Source: Chromobacterium subtsugae
GTDB taxonomy: Bacteria; Pseudomonadota; Gammaproteobacteria; Burkholderiales; Chromobacteriaceae
Reading direction: 5' to 3'
Length of the DNA stretch: 64,000 nucleotides
Assembly (NCBI RefSeq): GCF_001676875.1
Contig: NZ_JYKA01000005.1
Location: 186,001 to 250,000 of the forward strand
The translations under genes and the position numbers were made by a program. Below are positions 16,717 through 22,819 of the stretch, piece by piece. Numbering within the stretch: position 1 is the stretch's first letter; each line of letters opens with the position of its first letter. The notes under the pieces are model-generated. The model did not search any database and had not been told where the DNA came from. It was given only the letters and a program-made list of their open reading frames with translations.

Positions 16717-16855
16717 TCACTGTGACTGTGCCGGCATGACTCGTACCAGGTCCGTCACCGTGACTGACCTGGTGCGGCTCCTCCCCGGGCGGTCACAGTG
16801 ACTGAGCTGCGGTGACTCGGCGCCGGCCAGTCACTCCAGCTCGGTCACAGTAGAA
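16717..16855. repeat. GTGACT/CCWGG palindrome cluster downstream of the methyltransferase
   Basis: Six exact GTGACT/AGTCAC hexamers in about 140 bases. One imperfect palindrome is ACCAGGTC-c-GTCAC-c-GTGAC-t-GACCTGGT (16745-16773), whose arms match those of the upstream hairpin. Another GTGACT...AGTCAC pair encloses CGGCGCCGG (16812-16834). The methyltransferase gene is therefore bracketed by the same palindrome family. Confidence 0.8.
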
Positions 16856-16915
16856 CCTCAGCCGCTGCCTTTCCTGCAGACCTTCAAAAACCTCTCGGCG
16901 TATGCCAAGCCTCAC

Positions 16916-17113
16916 CAGCCCCCCCGAAGGGCCGCTAGGGACCCGCCCCGGACGTTGTTTGTCCGGGGAAGGGGTAGCGGGGCTAGGCCGCGCTTTTGCG
17001 GCCGTAGCAGGGCGCAGCGGTGGGCAGCGTATCGCGCAGCGTCACTAGCTGACCCCCGTCCTGTAACACGGGGGTCAACCCCCCTCCAAGGCTCCGAGAC
17101 GGGCGCGTCTCGG
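16916..17113. other. Intergenic hairpin array: likely phage origin and packaging region
   Basis: Four strong hairpins in a 593-base noncoding gap: CCCCGGAC/GTCCGGGG inside CCGCTA/TAGCGG (16932-16980); GGCCGC/GCGGCC with GCTA/TAGC flanks (16983-17008); GACCCCCGT/ACGGGGGTC (17051-17076); CCGAGACG/CGTCTCGG (17094-17113). Filamentous phages carry plus and minus origins and the packaging signal as hairpins in one noncoding region next to rep. The first 102 bases recur, inverted, at 19236-19337 with stems kept and loops changed. I cannot place the Rep nick site. Confidence 0.75.
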
Positions 17114-17165
17114 CCCTGAATTTCCCTGCCTTTTGTTGCGGGTGTGTTTCGTCCGCCTTGAATTC

Positions 17166-17182
17166 ATTCCCTTTTAGGGATT
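17166..17182. promoter_or_regulatory. Third repressor-type operator, upstream of rep
   Basis: ATTCCCTTTTAGGGATT has the same ATTCCC-N5-GGG(A)T layout and length as the two operators at 11651-11700. It sits about 130 bases before the rep start, so the same repressor may control replication. Confidence 0.55.
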
Positions 17183-17184
17183 AA

Positions 17185-17235
17185 TATGCAAAGTGTTTTA
17201 GGCCTGCCCAACGTTGGAAGCGTTGCGCACGGCTG
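17185..17235 (+). CDS. Possible 16-residue leader peptide before rep
   Basis: ATG three bases after the operator opens a 16-codon frame (MQSVLGLPNVGSVAHG) that stops just before a strong hairpin at 17246-17276. It has no convincing ribosome site. A leader peptide with an attenuator is one reading; chance is another. Confidence 0.2.
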
Positions 17236-17245
17236 AAAAAGCGAA

Positions 17246-17276
17246 AGCCCGGCATGTTGGAAGCATGGCCGGGCGT
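17246..17276 (+). terminator. Hairpin in the rep leader
   Basis: GCCCGGCATG and CATGGCCGGGC (one bulge) around a six-base loop, followed by GTTCTT. It lies 33 bases before the rep ATG and could be an attenuator of rep or a terminator for transcripts entering from upstream. Confidence 0.5.
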
Positions 17277-17309
17277 TCTTGAACTCAACCGTCGAGACCG
17301 GTTAAGCCC

Positions 17310-18614
17310 ATGCCTGAATTATACCAGCCATTCAAGGCGCTTCAAGCGTCTTGTGCGTCCATCGCTCAGTCTGAGCGCCTCGATGTTGACCACTGGCACG
17401 CCGCCGCCATTCGCTGCCAGTCTCTCGATTCTGGCGGCCAGCCGCTGCCCCTCAAATTGGACTATTTGACCCTGATTGCCGACTCCCTGGACAGCGACAG
17501 CGTTCAAGAGCAGCTGACCCTTCATCGACTTCACCTGACGCCACGCAAGGCCAAATTCGGCTATCAACGCGGCGTCTCGGTGCACCTACAGGAATTTTGC
17601 CTTGATGATCCGGTGTTCGAGGTGTTCTGGGGCGGCGACAGCCAGCGCGGCACGATGATGTTTGATCGCTCCGGGCCACTGTCGGCGCTTGCTGCCGGCA
17701 TCCTGTGCCGCATCTTCGGTGCTGAGCAGTTTCGCCTTTCGCGTGCTGATGTGGCGCTTGATCTGCAATACCCGGACTGTTATCGCGAGGTGAAGTCGTT
17801 TCTCGATCAGCAGTTCTCGGATTGGCATATAGGCGGTCGCGGCGGCCAGAAGCCGGCGTATCGAGAGATTTCCGATTGTGGGACGGGAAAGGGCTGCACT
17901 ACGTATCTGGGCTCCGGCGATGTCCACATGCTGCGCGCCTACGAGAAAGGCAAGCAGCTTCAGCGCCTGGACGCGCTTGACTGGGTGCGCGTGGAAGTAC
18001 AGCTGAGGCCAGGCAAGCGCCCGGCGCAGTTTCTGGCTTGGAGCGCCGTCGCTGCCGGCCGGTTTTTCCAGATTTGGCAGATGACGCCGTATGTTCGGTT
18101 CTCGGATTACTTCTTGTGCCAGCAGGCCGGCCGCATCATGGCTGAGCAGCCGTCGCGCGACTCGGCATTGGAGGCGAAGGCTAAGCACTTGGTCACGCAA
18201 TACTACGGCGTGATGCAGCAGCTAGTTGGCCTTCACGCGCATGGCGACTGGTCTGAGCTTGGTAATATCATTCAGCGTGTGAAGGGTGCGCTTGATGCTG
18301 GCAGCGGCTCTACGTGGCATGTGGAACAAGCGCTTTTGGATCAGTCTACGGGTCAGACGCTTGTAGAATTTTCTGATTCTGATGGTTCGCATAATCTATA
18401 TTATGTCAAATTGACGATACGGATAAAAACGACGAAAACTGCACCCGCAACAACAAAGAGCCCCGCCCGCCGGGGCTCAATAATTTGCGGAGCCCATGCA
18501 ATGAAACGACGAGTGTTCAGCCCTAGGACGAATTTTGCATGGACCAATGGAACTGGCAGTGTTGTGATGTTCACCAGCGACGATAAGGCAACTGCACGAA
18601 GAATACGAGCGTGA
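17310..18614 (+). CDS. Inovirus replication initiation protein (Rep_trans type)
   Basis: 434 residues as read in the prophage. The body resembles the Rep_trans/RstA family of phage initiators: KLDYLTLIADSL near the start, LSRADVALDLQYPD (the conserved R-x-D-x-A-x-D block) near 150 and YEKGKQL near 213. It would nick the plus origin to start rolling-circle replication. The reading frame runs through the right dif site: codons 359 onward are dif, and everything after codon 363 is host DNA. On the phage circle a TGA follows at once, giving 363 residues ending DGSHNL. The extra 71 residues are therefore an integration artefact; the true phage protein is 363 residues. Confidence 0.85.
   Translation: MPELYQPFKALQASCASIAQSERLDVDHWHAAAIRCQSLDSGGQPLPLKLDYLTLIADSLDSDSVQEQLTLHRLHLTPRKAKFGYQRGVSVHLQEFCLDDPVFEVFWGGDSQRGTMMFDRSGPLSALAAGILCRIFGAEQFRLSRADVALDLQYPDCYREVKSFLDQQFSDWHIGGRGGQKPAYREISDCGTGKGCTTYLGSGDVHMLRAYEKGKQLQRLDALDWVRVEVQLRPGKRPAQFLAWSAVAAGRFFQIWQMTPYVRFSDYFLCQQAGRIMAEQPSRDSALEAKAKHLVTQYYGVMQQLVGLHAHGDWSELGNIIQRVKGALDAGSGSTWHVEQALLDQSTGQTLVEFSDSDGSHNLYYVKLTIRIKTTKTAPATTKSPARRGSIICGAHAMKRRVFSPRTNFAWTNGTGSVVMFTSDDKATARRIRA
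18384..18411 (+). other. Right junction: complete dif site (attR)
   Basis: XerC arm GGTTCGCATAA, spacer TCTATA, XerD arm TTATGTCAAAT. From memory the neisserial dif has the same layout (XerC arm AGTTCGCATAA, XerD arm TTATGTTAAAT), so this copy differs at a few bases only. It should remain a working chromosome-dimer resolution site in the lysogen. The left junction XerC arm joined to this right half would recreate the empty host dif. Confidence 0.88.
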
Positions 18615-18991
18615 CCGGGAACGCATGGGACCGTGGCGAGGCTTCGTTGGCCAGCCCGCCATCATTAGCCCTGCCCGCACCGACCATCCAGCGGGTGCCA
18701 GTCATCAGCTACCAACCAACAAGACTCACCCCATCATGCGCGGAAATACGTCACCAGCGCGACTACTACAGGTCAACCATGGAGCTGAATAGCACCATCA
18801 AAGAAAAAGATGTTAAGAAGTGTTCAAGTGGAGCAAGCGAGGAAATGGATAAACGAGAGTGCAGAATATAAAGCGATAAAATAATTCATTAACGGACAGG
18901 CCTATCTGGAATTGAAACTAAAAAATAACGTCTATATCATCCAGTCCAGCCGCATCAATGGTGGTGTATGGCTAATTAAAAGGATTTAACA
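18412..18991 (+). other. Region between dif and a small gene, degraded coding traces
   Basis: No convincing intact gene in these 580 bases. A GAGCCCCG/CGGGGCTC hairpin lies at 18458-18478. A 37-codon frame from 18501 (MKRRVFSPRTNFAW) has GGAG upstream but overlaps the frame that rep reads into. A second frame around 18563-18790 reads protein-like (QLHEEYERDRERMGPWRGFVGQPAIISP) but has no start. From 18810 an AT-rich frame of 60 codons (MLRSVQVEQARKWINES..., later VYIIQSSRINGGVWLIKRI) is broken by one TAA at 18882. This looks like decayed accessory DNA. Confidence 0.5.
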
Positions 18992-19171
18992 ATGACTCTT
19001 CCCGCAGGTACAAAGGCAAGAACTGGTGAAAAATGCCCTCAAGGTGGCGTATGGCATCCGGTTGGAAACACGAAAGAAACTCGATCAATCGGTATCGGAA
19101 ATGTAATGCCACCGACCCCAAATAAAGAAACCCATTGGGTGCTCAAGACCCCGACTGGTGATAAAAAATAA
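18992..19171 (+). CDS. Small accessory protein, 59 residues
   Basis: AAAAGGATTTAACA gives a good ribosome site. The protein opens LPAGTKARTGEKCPQGGVW and ends KETHWVLKTPTGDKK. The PAGTKA...G.C...G.W pattern, with a closing WVL, resembles small YjzC-like proteins of unknown function seen in bacteria and mobile elements. No membrane segment. A clean terminator follows, so it is a self-contained unit between the dif site and the inverted phage remnant. Confidence 0.6.
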   Translation: MTLPAGTKARTGEKCPQGGVWHPVGNTKETRSIGIGNVMPPTPNKETHWVLKTPTGDKK

Positions 19172-19193
19172 CGTAATACCATACGCAAAGATA

Positions 19194-19216
19194 AGCCGCC
19201 TTCAGGCGGCTTTTTG
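19194..19216 (+). terminator. Terminator of the 59-residue gene
   Basis: AGCCGCC-ttca-GGCGGCT followed by TTTTGCTT. Confidence 0.8.
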
Positions 19217-19235
19217 CTTCATCAATAGAATAGGT

Positions 19236-19337
19236 CTGCGCCCTGCTATGGCCGCAAAAACGCGGCCTAGTCCCGCTACCCCTTCCCCGGACACAAACCG
19301 TCCGGGGCGGGTCCCTAGCGGCCCTGTCGGGGGGCTG
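19236..19337 (-). repeat. Inverted copy of the phage origin/packaging hairpins
   Basis: Reverse complement aligns over about 100 bases with 16916-17017. The CCCCGGAC/GTCCGGGG and GGCCGC/GCGGCC stems are identical, while loops differ (ggtttgt for gttgttt, gttttt for gctttt). Stem conservation with loop drift suggests selected DNA structure. Confidence 0.88.
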
Positions 19338-19364
19338 GAAGGTCTATAGAAACCTGCCAGAGGT

Positions 19365-19751
19365 TCACCGAGATAGACGTCGACTATTAGATGCAGCAAT
19401 ATGCCAGCCCGTAATAGATGGCAACCATTCTTCATATCTGCTTGCGATAGAAAGCGCATCATCCGGGCTTAAAGAAGTTAGGCTGCGGCCACAGAGCGTG
19501 GAATTTAAAACGCGCTTAAAGTCATCGCAGATAAAATAGGCAAAACCACCACCACAACGTTCCGAGCAAAAAAGACCATTACATTCCAAAACTGATGAAA
19601 TAAACCAAGAAGGCAGGCCAAAGGCGGAAATGTTATTACATATTGAAGCTGTAAATTTCTCTTCGGAAATCAACCCAATCAAGAGGTCTTTTGCCTCAAT
19701 TATGACACAAGCAATTTCATATTGATCTGGAACAGATATGGAAATGGTCAT
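19365..19751 (-). CDS. Unknown cargo protein of the inovirus remnant
   Basis: 128 residues from the ATG at 19751, which has GAGG upstream; an in-frame Met at 19808 (MENSIDYHY) is possible. Base composition is clearly more AT-rich than neighbours. The sequence (MTISISVPDQYEIACVIIEAKDLLIGLISEEKFTA..., LECNGLFCSERCGGGFAYFICDDF) has five or more Cys, including CxxxC-type spacing, and no signal or membrane helix. No family recognised. It occupies the slot held by the methyltransferase in the intact phage, so it is probably a cargo gene, perhaps for defence or superinfection exclusion; that is inference from position only. Confidence 0.55.
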   Translation of the reverse strand: MTISISVPDQYEIACVIIEAKDLLIGLISEEKFTASICNNISAFGLPSWFISSVLECNGLFCSERCGGGFAYFICDDFKRVLNSTLCGRSLTSLSPDDALSIASRYEEWLPSITGWHIAASNSRRLSR

Positions 19752-19824
19752 GTAAGAGCCTCGTCTTGGGGTAAGTGTATTGTAATGGTAGTCAATAGAA
19801 TTTTCCATAATCCACAAGCAAACG

Positions 19825-19968
19825 CTACCCTTGATAGAAAATCCGTCGCAGCAGCCGCCGAAAATACGGCCTCAAGTCATCCAGCAAAACGAACATGAGC
19901 ACAGCGATAATCGCCGATCAAACAAACACGGCAACCAGTAACTGAGCGACAGCCGATGCCGGAATCAT
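19825..19968 (-). pseudogene. Broken copy of the 45-residue TM protein gene
   Basis: Reads MIPASAVAQLLVAVFV, a TGA stop at codon 17, then SAIIAVLMFVLLDDLRPYFRRLLRRIF. The intact copy at 15705-15842 has a Cys (TGC) at that codon, so one base change (TGC to TGA) inactivated it. The ATGA overlap with the preceding gene is kept. Confidence 0.85.
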
Positions 19969-20063
19969 TGCGAAACCTCCGGCGTAGCAATATCCATGCT
20001 CTGCCTCTCCCCTACCTGCTGGCGGTAAAACTCCATGGCGGCGTTAAATGAGGCGATAAATGC
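19965..20063 (-). pseudogene. Truncated copy of the 61-residue phage gene
   Basis: Only the C-terminal part remains: AFIASFNAAMEFYRQQV, then GERQSMDIATPEVSQ, matching the intact gene at 15523-15708 with few changes. The similarity breaks off at about 20063, marking the edge of the remnant. Confidence 0.85.
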
Positions 20064-20306
20064 GGGTCAAGCCAACTCTTGCCAACATAATGGAAACCGA
20101 GTTGGGAGGTCATCCGCATAAAATTTTTCGCAAAATTACACCGTCAGCATGAATTGCATATTTGCGCCTCTATCATACAGCCTTGCCATTTCACCAAGTT
20201 TCCATCTTGAATGATGCTGATGTGAAAAGTACAATCCGCGGCTTTTGCGTTTTTTCTCAGGTTTGCATGCAACTGACGGACAACGCGTTTTTTCAGGCGG
20301 CAAGAC

Positions 20307-20876
20307 TTGTATTTTCACTTCACCGACAGACACGCAAATCGTCTGCCAAAACGCTTTGCCCTCGCTATTGCCTTTTTGCTGATATCCGCCGACGCCGCAG
20401 CACAGGAAACCAGCAACAGCATCAATCCATTCGGCAACACGCAGATGGAAAATCGGATAAAAGATTTTCCCAAGCTGAAGGTTACCGCCGATATCGCCTC
20501 GATCAGCGATATCCACCAAGCCTGCGGCATGACGCGCTGGATATGGGTCATTGGCGCTTTCATGCAAGGCTGCACCAGCTTCGACCAGGACATGCAATGG
20601 GCGCATATCCGCATTGCGAAATTCGCCGCCACCCGCGACCTGCGCCATGAAGTCGCGCATACCTGCGGCGAGTATCACGGCGACGCGATGCCGCGCTATG
20701 TGGAAAACTGGAAACATCGGGTGAACTGGCAACCCCGCACCGACAATCGCTGCTCGCCGCAATACGAAGCGGAAACCTACCAGCATCTTTATCAGGCGCT
20801 GAAGCAGGCAGGCTGGCAGCCCTGCGACGAAGAGCACGAACGACTGGCCCAGGACCGCACCCGCCGCGGCGGCTGA
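20307..20876 (+). CDS. Small secreted protein with metzincin-like HExxHxxGxxH motif
   Basis: 189 residues from a TTG start at 20307; a weak GGCGG lies upstream. The N-terminus (RLPKRFALAIAFLLISADAAA) is a signal peptide with a likely cut near residue 32. Residues 114-124 read HEVAHTCGEYH, an exact HExxHxxGxxH zinc-binding motif, and MP (DAMPRYV) follows close behind. Five Cys could form disulfides. Metzincins are zinc endopeptidases, but their Met-turn usually lies further away, and this protein is short, so catalytic function is uncertain. It is convergent with phaC and next to the prophage remnant. No family recognised. Confidence 0.65.
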   Translation: MYFHFTDRHANRLPKRFALAIAFLLISADAAAQETSNSINPFGNTQMENRIKDFPKLKVTADIASISDIHQACGMTRWIWVIGAFMQGCTSFDQDMQWAHIRIAKFAATRDLRHEVAHTCGEYHGDAMPRYVENWKHRVNWQPRTDNRCSPQYEAETYQHLYQALKQAGWQPCDEEHERLAQDRTRRGG

Positions 20877-20933
20877 ACTCGCCGCCCCCTGCCCTGCCCG
20901 ACATGCAAAACTAGGCTGCCGACGCCGGGCTTT

Positions 20934-22781
20934 TTAACGCTCCAGCACATAGCGTCCCGGCGCCGGTTCTAGCGGTGGATATTGCGCGCAACCCAGCGCG
21001 GGCACCGCCGACAGCGTGCCCGACTGTTTGCCTAACCATTCCTCCCACGCCTCCCACCATGACCCATTTTGCGGAGCGGTTGTTTGCAGCCACGTGTCCG
21101 GGTCGATATAGCGGTCTTCGCTGCGGCAGGCCGACAAGCGAAAATACCTGCCGGGATGGCCCGGCTCGCTCACAATGCCTGCATTGTGTCCGCCGCTGGC
21201 GAGGAGAAACTGGCTGTCGGTATCCAATGCCAACTTGATCTTGTGAACGGAACGCCAGGGCGCGACGTGGTCTTTTTCCGTGGCCACCACGAACACCGGC
21301 GCCCGGATGTCGTGCAGCACCACCGGCCGGCCATCTACCTGATAGCGCCCTTCAAACAAATCATTGTCGAGAAACAGTCGCCGCAGGTATTCGCTGTGCA
21401 TGCGGCACGGCATGCGCGTGCTGTCGGCATTCCAGGCCATCAGGTCCGTCAGCGGCTCGCGCTTGCCCAGCAGATACTCCTGCACCATCTGCGACCAAAT
21501 CAGATCATTGGAGCGCAGCAACTGAAAGGCGCTGGCCATTTGCTTGGCGTCCAGGTAGCCATGGTCCCACATGATGTCTTCCAGAAAGGCGATCTGGCTT
21601 TCGTCGATGAACAACGTCAATTCGCCGGCCTCGGTGAAGTCGACTTGCGCCGCCAGCAGCGTGATCGATTGGATGACGGAATGGTTCTCGCGCGCCAGGT
21701 AAGCTGCGGTGATGGCCAGCAAGGTGCCGCCAAGGCAGTAGCCGATGGCGTTGACCCGGCAATCAGGCAGGATTCGGCCGATGACGTCCAGCGCATCCAA
21801 TATGCCGAGGCGCAGGTAGTCGTCCATCCCCAGATTGCGGTCTTCCGCTCCGGGATTGCGCCAGGAGATCATGAATACGGTGTAGCCTTTCCCTACCAGA
21901 TAACGCACCAGGGAATTGCGCGGCGATAGGTCCAGGATGTAGTACTTCATGATCCAGGCGGGGATGAACAGCACGGGCTGCGTCCTCACCCGCGGCGTGC
22001 AGGGCGAGTACTGGATCAATTCCATCAGGTGGTTGCGGAAGACAACCTTGCCGGGCGTGGCAGCCACCGTTTCGCCGGGAATGAACTGCTCCGCGCCGCA
22101 TGGCGGCAGCCCTGCCCTGCGGCGCTCCCAATCCTCCTGGAGGTTGCGCCAGCCGCGCAGCAGATTTTGTCCCCCCTCGAGAAAAGTGGCCTCTTGCACC
22201 AGAGGATTGGTGGCCAGAAAATTCACCGGGGAAATCATGTCCAGCAACTGGCGCGCCACGAAGGACACCACCTGCTCATGATGGGGGGATACGCCGCGGA
22301 TGCTGGTGGTGGCGTTGAGCCACCATTGCTGCTGCAGCAAAAAGGCTTGCGAATACAAGTTGAACGGCCAGCGCTGCCAGGCCTCGTCGCTGAAGCGCTT
22401 GTCCTGCTCATGAGGCGCGATGCAGGGCGCGCAAGCCGAGTCGAGGCAAGCGCGCGGCAGATAATGCGTAAGCTTGGCCCACTTGCCAGTGCCGTTCTCC
22501 GCCAGGTGCGCCCATTTTCCAGGCGATATGGCGAAGTGTGTCGCCCAATCGTAAAAAGCCAGCGCGAGGCTGGCTGGGGAAATGCCCAGCGTGGCGCGCG
22601 ACATCTGGGCATGCAGCATCTGATCGAAAGTGTTGGACCATGCGGAATCCACCGCATCGGCGGTCTGGCCATATCCTGGGCCGGCAAGGCTTATCCACGG
22701 CGCCAGCCAGTGTTCCGCGGCAAGCGCATGCCATGCTTTTGGCGCTTCGTGCGAATCGTGGAGAAGGCGGCTGTCGTTCAT
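20934..22781 (-). CDS. phaC: Poly(3-hydroxyalkanoate) synthase
   Basis: 615 residues. It polymerises (R)-3-hydroxyacyl-CoA into storage granules. The N-terminal DUF3141/PhaC_N-like region is followed by an alpha/beta-hydrolase core with the synthase box GYCLGG (nucleophile Cys349), Asp504 in TEKDHVAPW and His532 in SGGHNAGIVSEPG. The Cys-Asp-His spacing is close to the class I enzyme of Cupriavidus. No phaA, phaB, phaR or phasin gene is adjacent. Downstream in the same direction are no further genes; upstream lie a desaturase and a slipin read the same way, suggesting a link to membrane lipid state. Confidence 0.93.
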   Translation of the reverse strand: MNDSRLLHDSHEAPKAWHALAAEHWLAPWISLAGPGYGQTADAVDSAWSNTFDQMLHAQMSRATLGISPASLALAFYDWATHFAISPGKWAHLAENGTGKWAKLTHYLPRACLDSACAPCIAPHEQDKRFSDEAWQRWPFNLYSQAFLLQQQWWLNATTSIRGVSPHHEQVVSFVARQLLDMISPVNFLATNPLVQEATFLEGGQNLLRGWRNLQEDWERRRAGLPPCGAEQFIPGETVAATPGKVVFRNHLMELIQYSPCTPRVRTQPVLFIPAWIMKYYILDLSPRNSLVRYLVGKGYTVFMISWRNPGAEDRNLGMDDYLRLGILDALDVIGRILPDCRVNAIGYCLGGTLLAITAAYLARENHSVIQSITLLAAQVDFTEAGELTLFIDESQIAFLEDIMWDHGYLDAKQMASAFQLLRSNDLIWSQMVQEYLLGKREPLTDLMAWNADSTRMPCRMHSEYLRRLFLDNDLFEGRYQVDGRPVVLHDIRAPVFVVATEKDHVAPWRSVHKIKLALDTDSQFLLASGGHNAGIVSEPGHPGRYFRLSACRSEDRYIDPDTWLQTTAPQNGSWWEAWEEWLGKQSGTLSAVPALGCAQYPPLEPAPGRYVLER

Positions 22782-22819
22782 ACTGTCTCCTTGGCATCCT
22801 GCGGCCGGTGGGACGCTGC

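Larger units (their letters stand above)
11237..18383 (+). mobile_element. Inovirus (filamentous phage) prophage integrated at dif
   Basis: About 7.15 kb between a degenerate dif-like left junction (11237) and a full dif at the right (18384), a normal inovirus genome size. Gene order is that of a complete filamentous phage: divergent repressor, ssDNA-binding protein, minor coat, major coat, pIII, pVI, pI/Zot, two small proteins, a cargo methyltransferase, an intergenic origin region and Rep. There is no integrase or transposase, as expected for a phage that uses host XerC and XerD. Codon use and GC are lower than in the flanking genes. Every essential gene is open, so the prophage could be active. 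Confidence 0.92.
19236..20063 (-). mobile_element. Decayed second inovirus, inverted
   Basis: Read on the minus strand from 20063 to 19236 it repeats the layout of 15610-17017 in the intact prophage: end of the 61-residue gene, the 45-residue gene, a cargo gene, then the origin-type hairpins. The two small genes are broken, and no structural genes or rep remain. The cargo gene differs (see 19365-19751). It is a related phage, not a duplication, because shared parts differ at many bases. Confidence 0.8.

Noticed and set aside
15841-16855. CRISPR-like array suggested by the repeated GTGACT motif
   Set aside because: Repeats are six bases, irregularly spaced and in both orientations, forming palindromes; there are no spacers of constant length and no cas genes.
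18611-18871. An 86-codon plus-strand frame after rep
   Set aside because: No ribosome site and mixed low-complexity composition; the stretch reads better as decayed coding DNA in other frames.
20136-20837. A 233-codon minus-strand frame opposite the metzincin-like gene
   Set aside because: The plus-strand frame has a signal peptide and a zinc motif; the minus-strand frame has neither a ribosome site nor family features.
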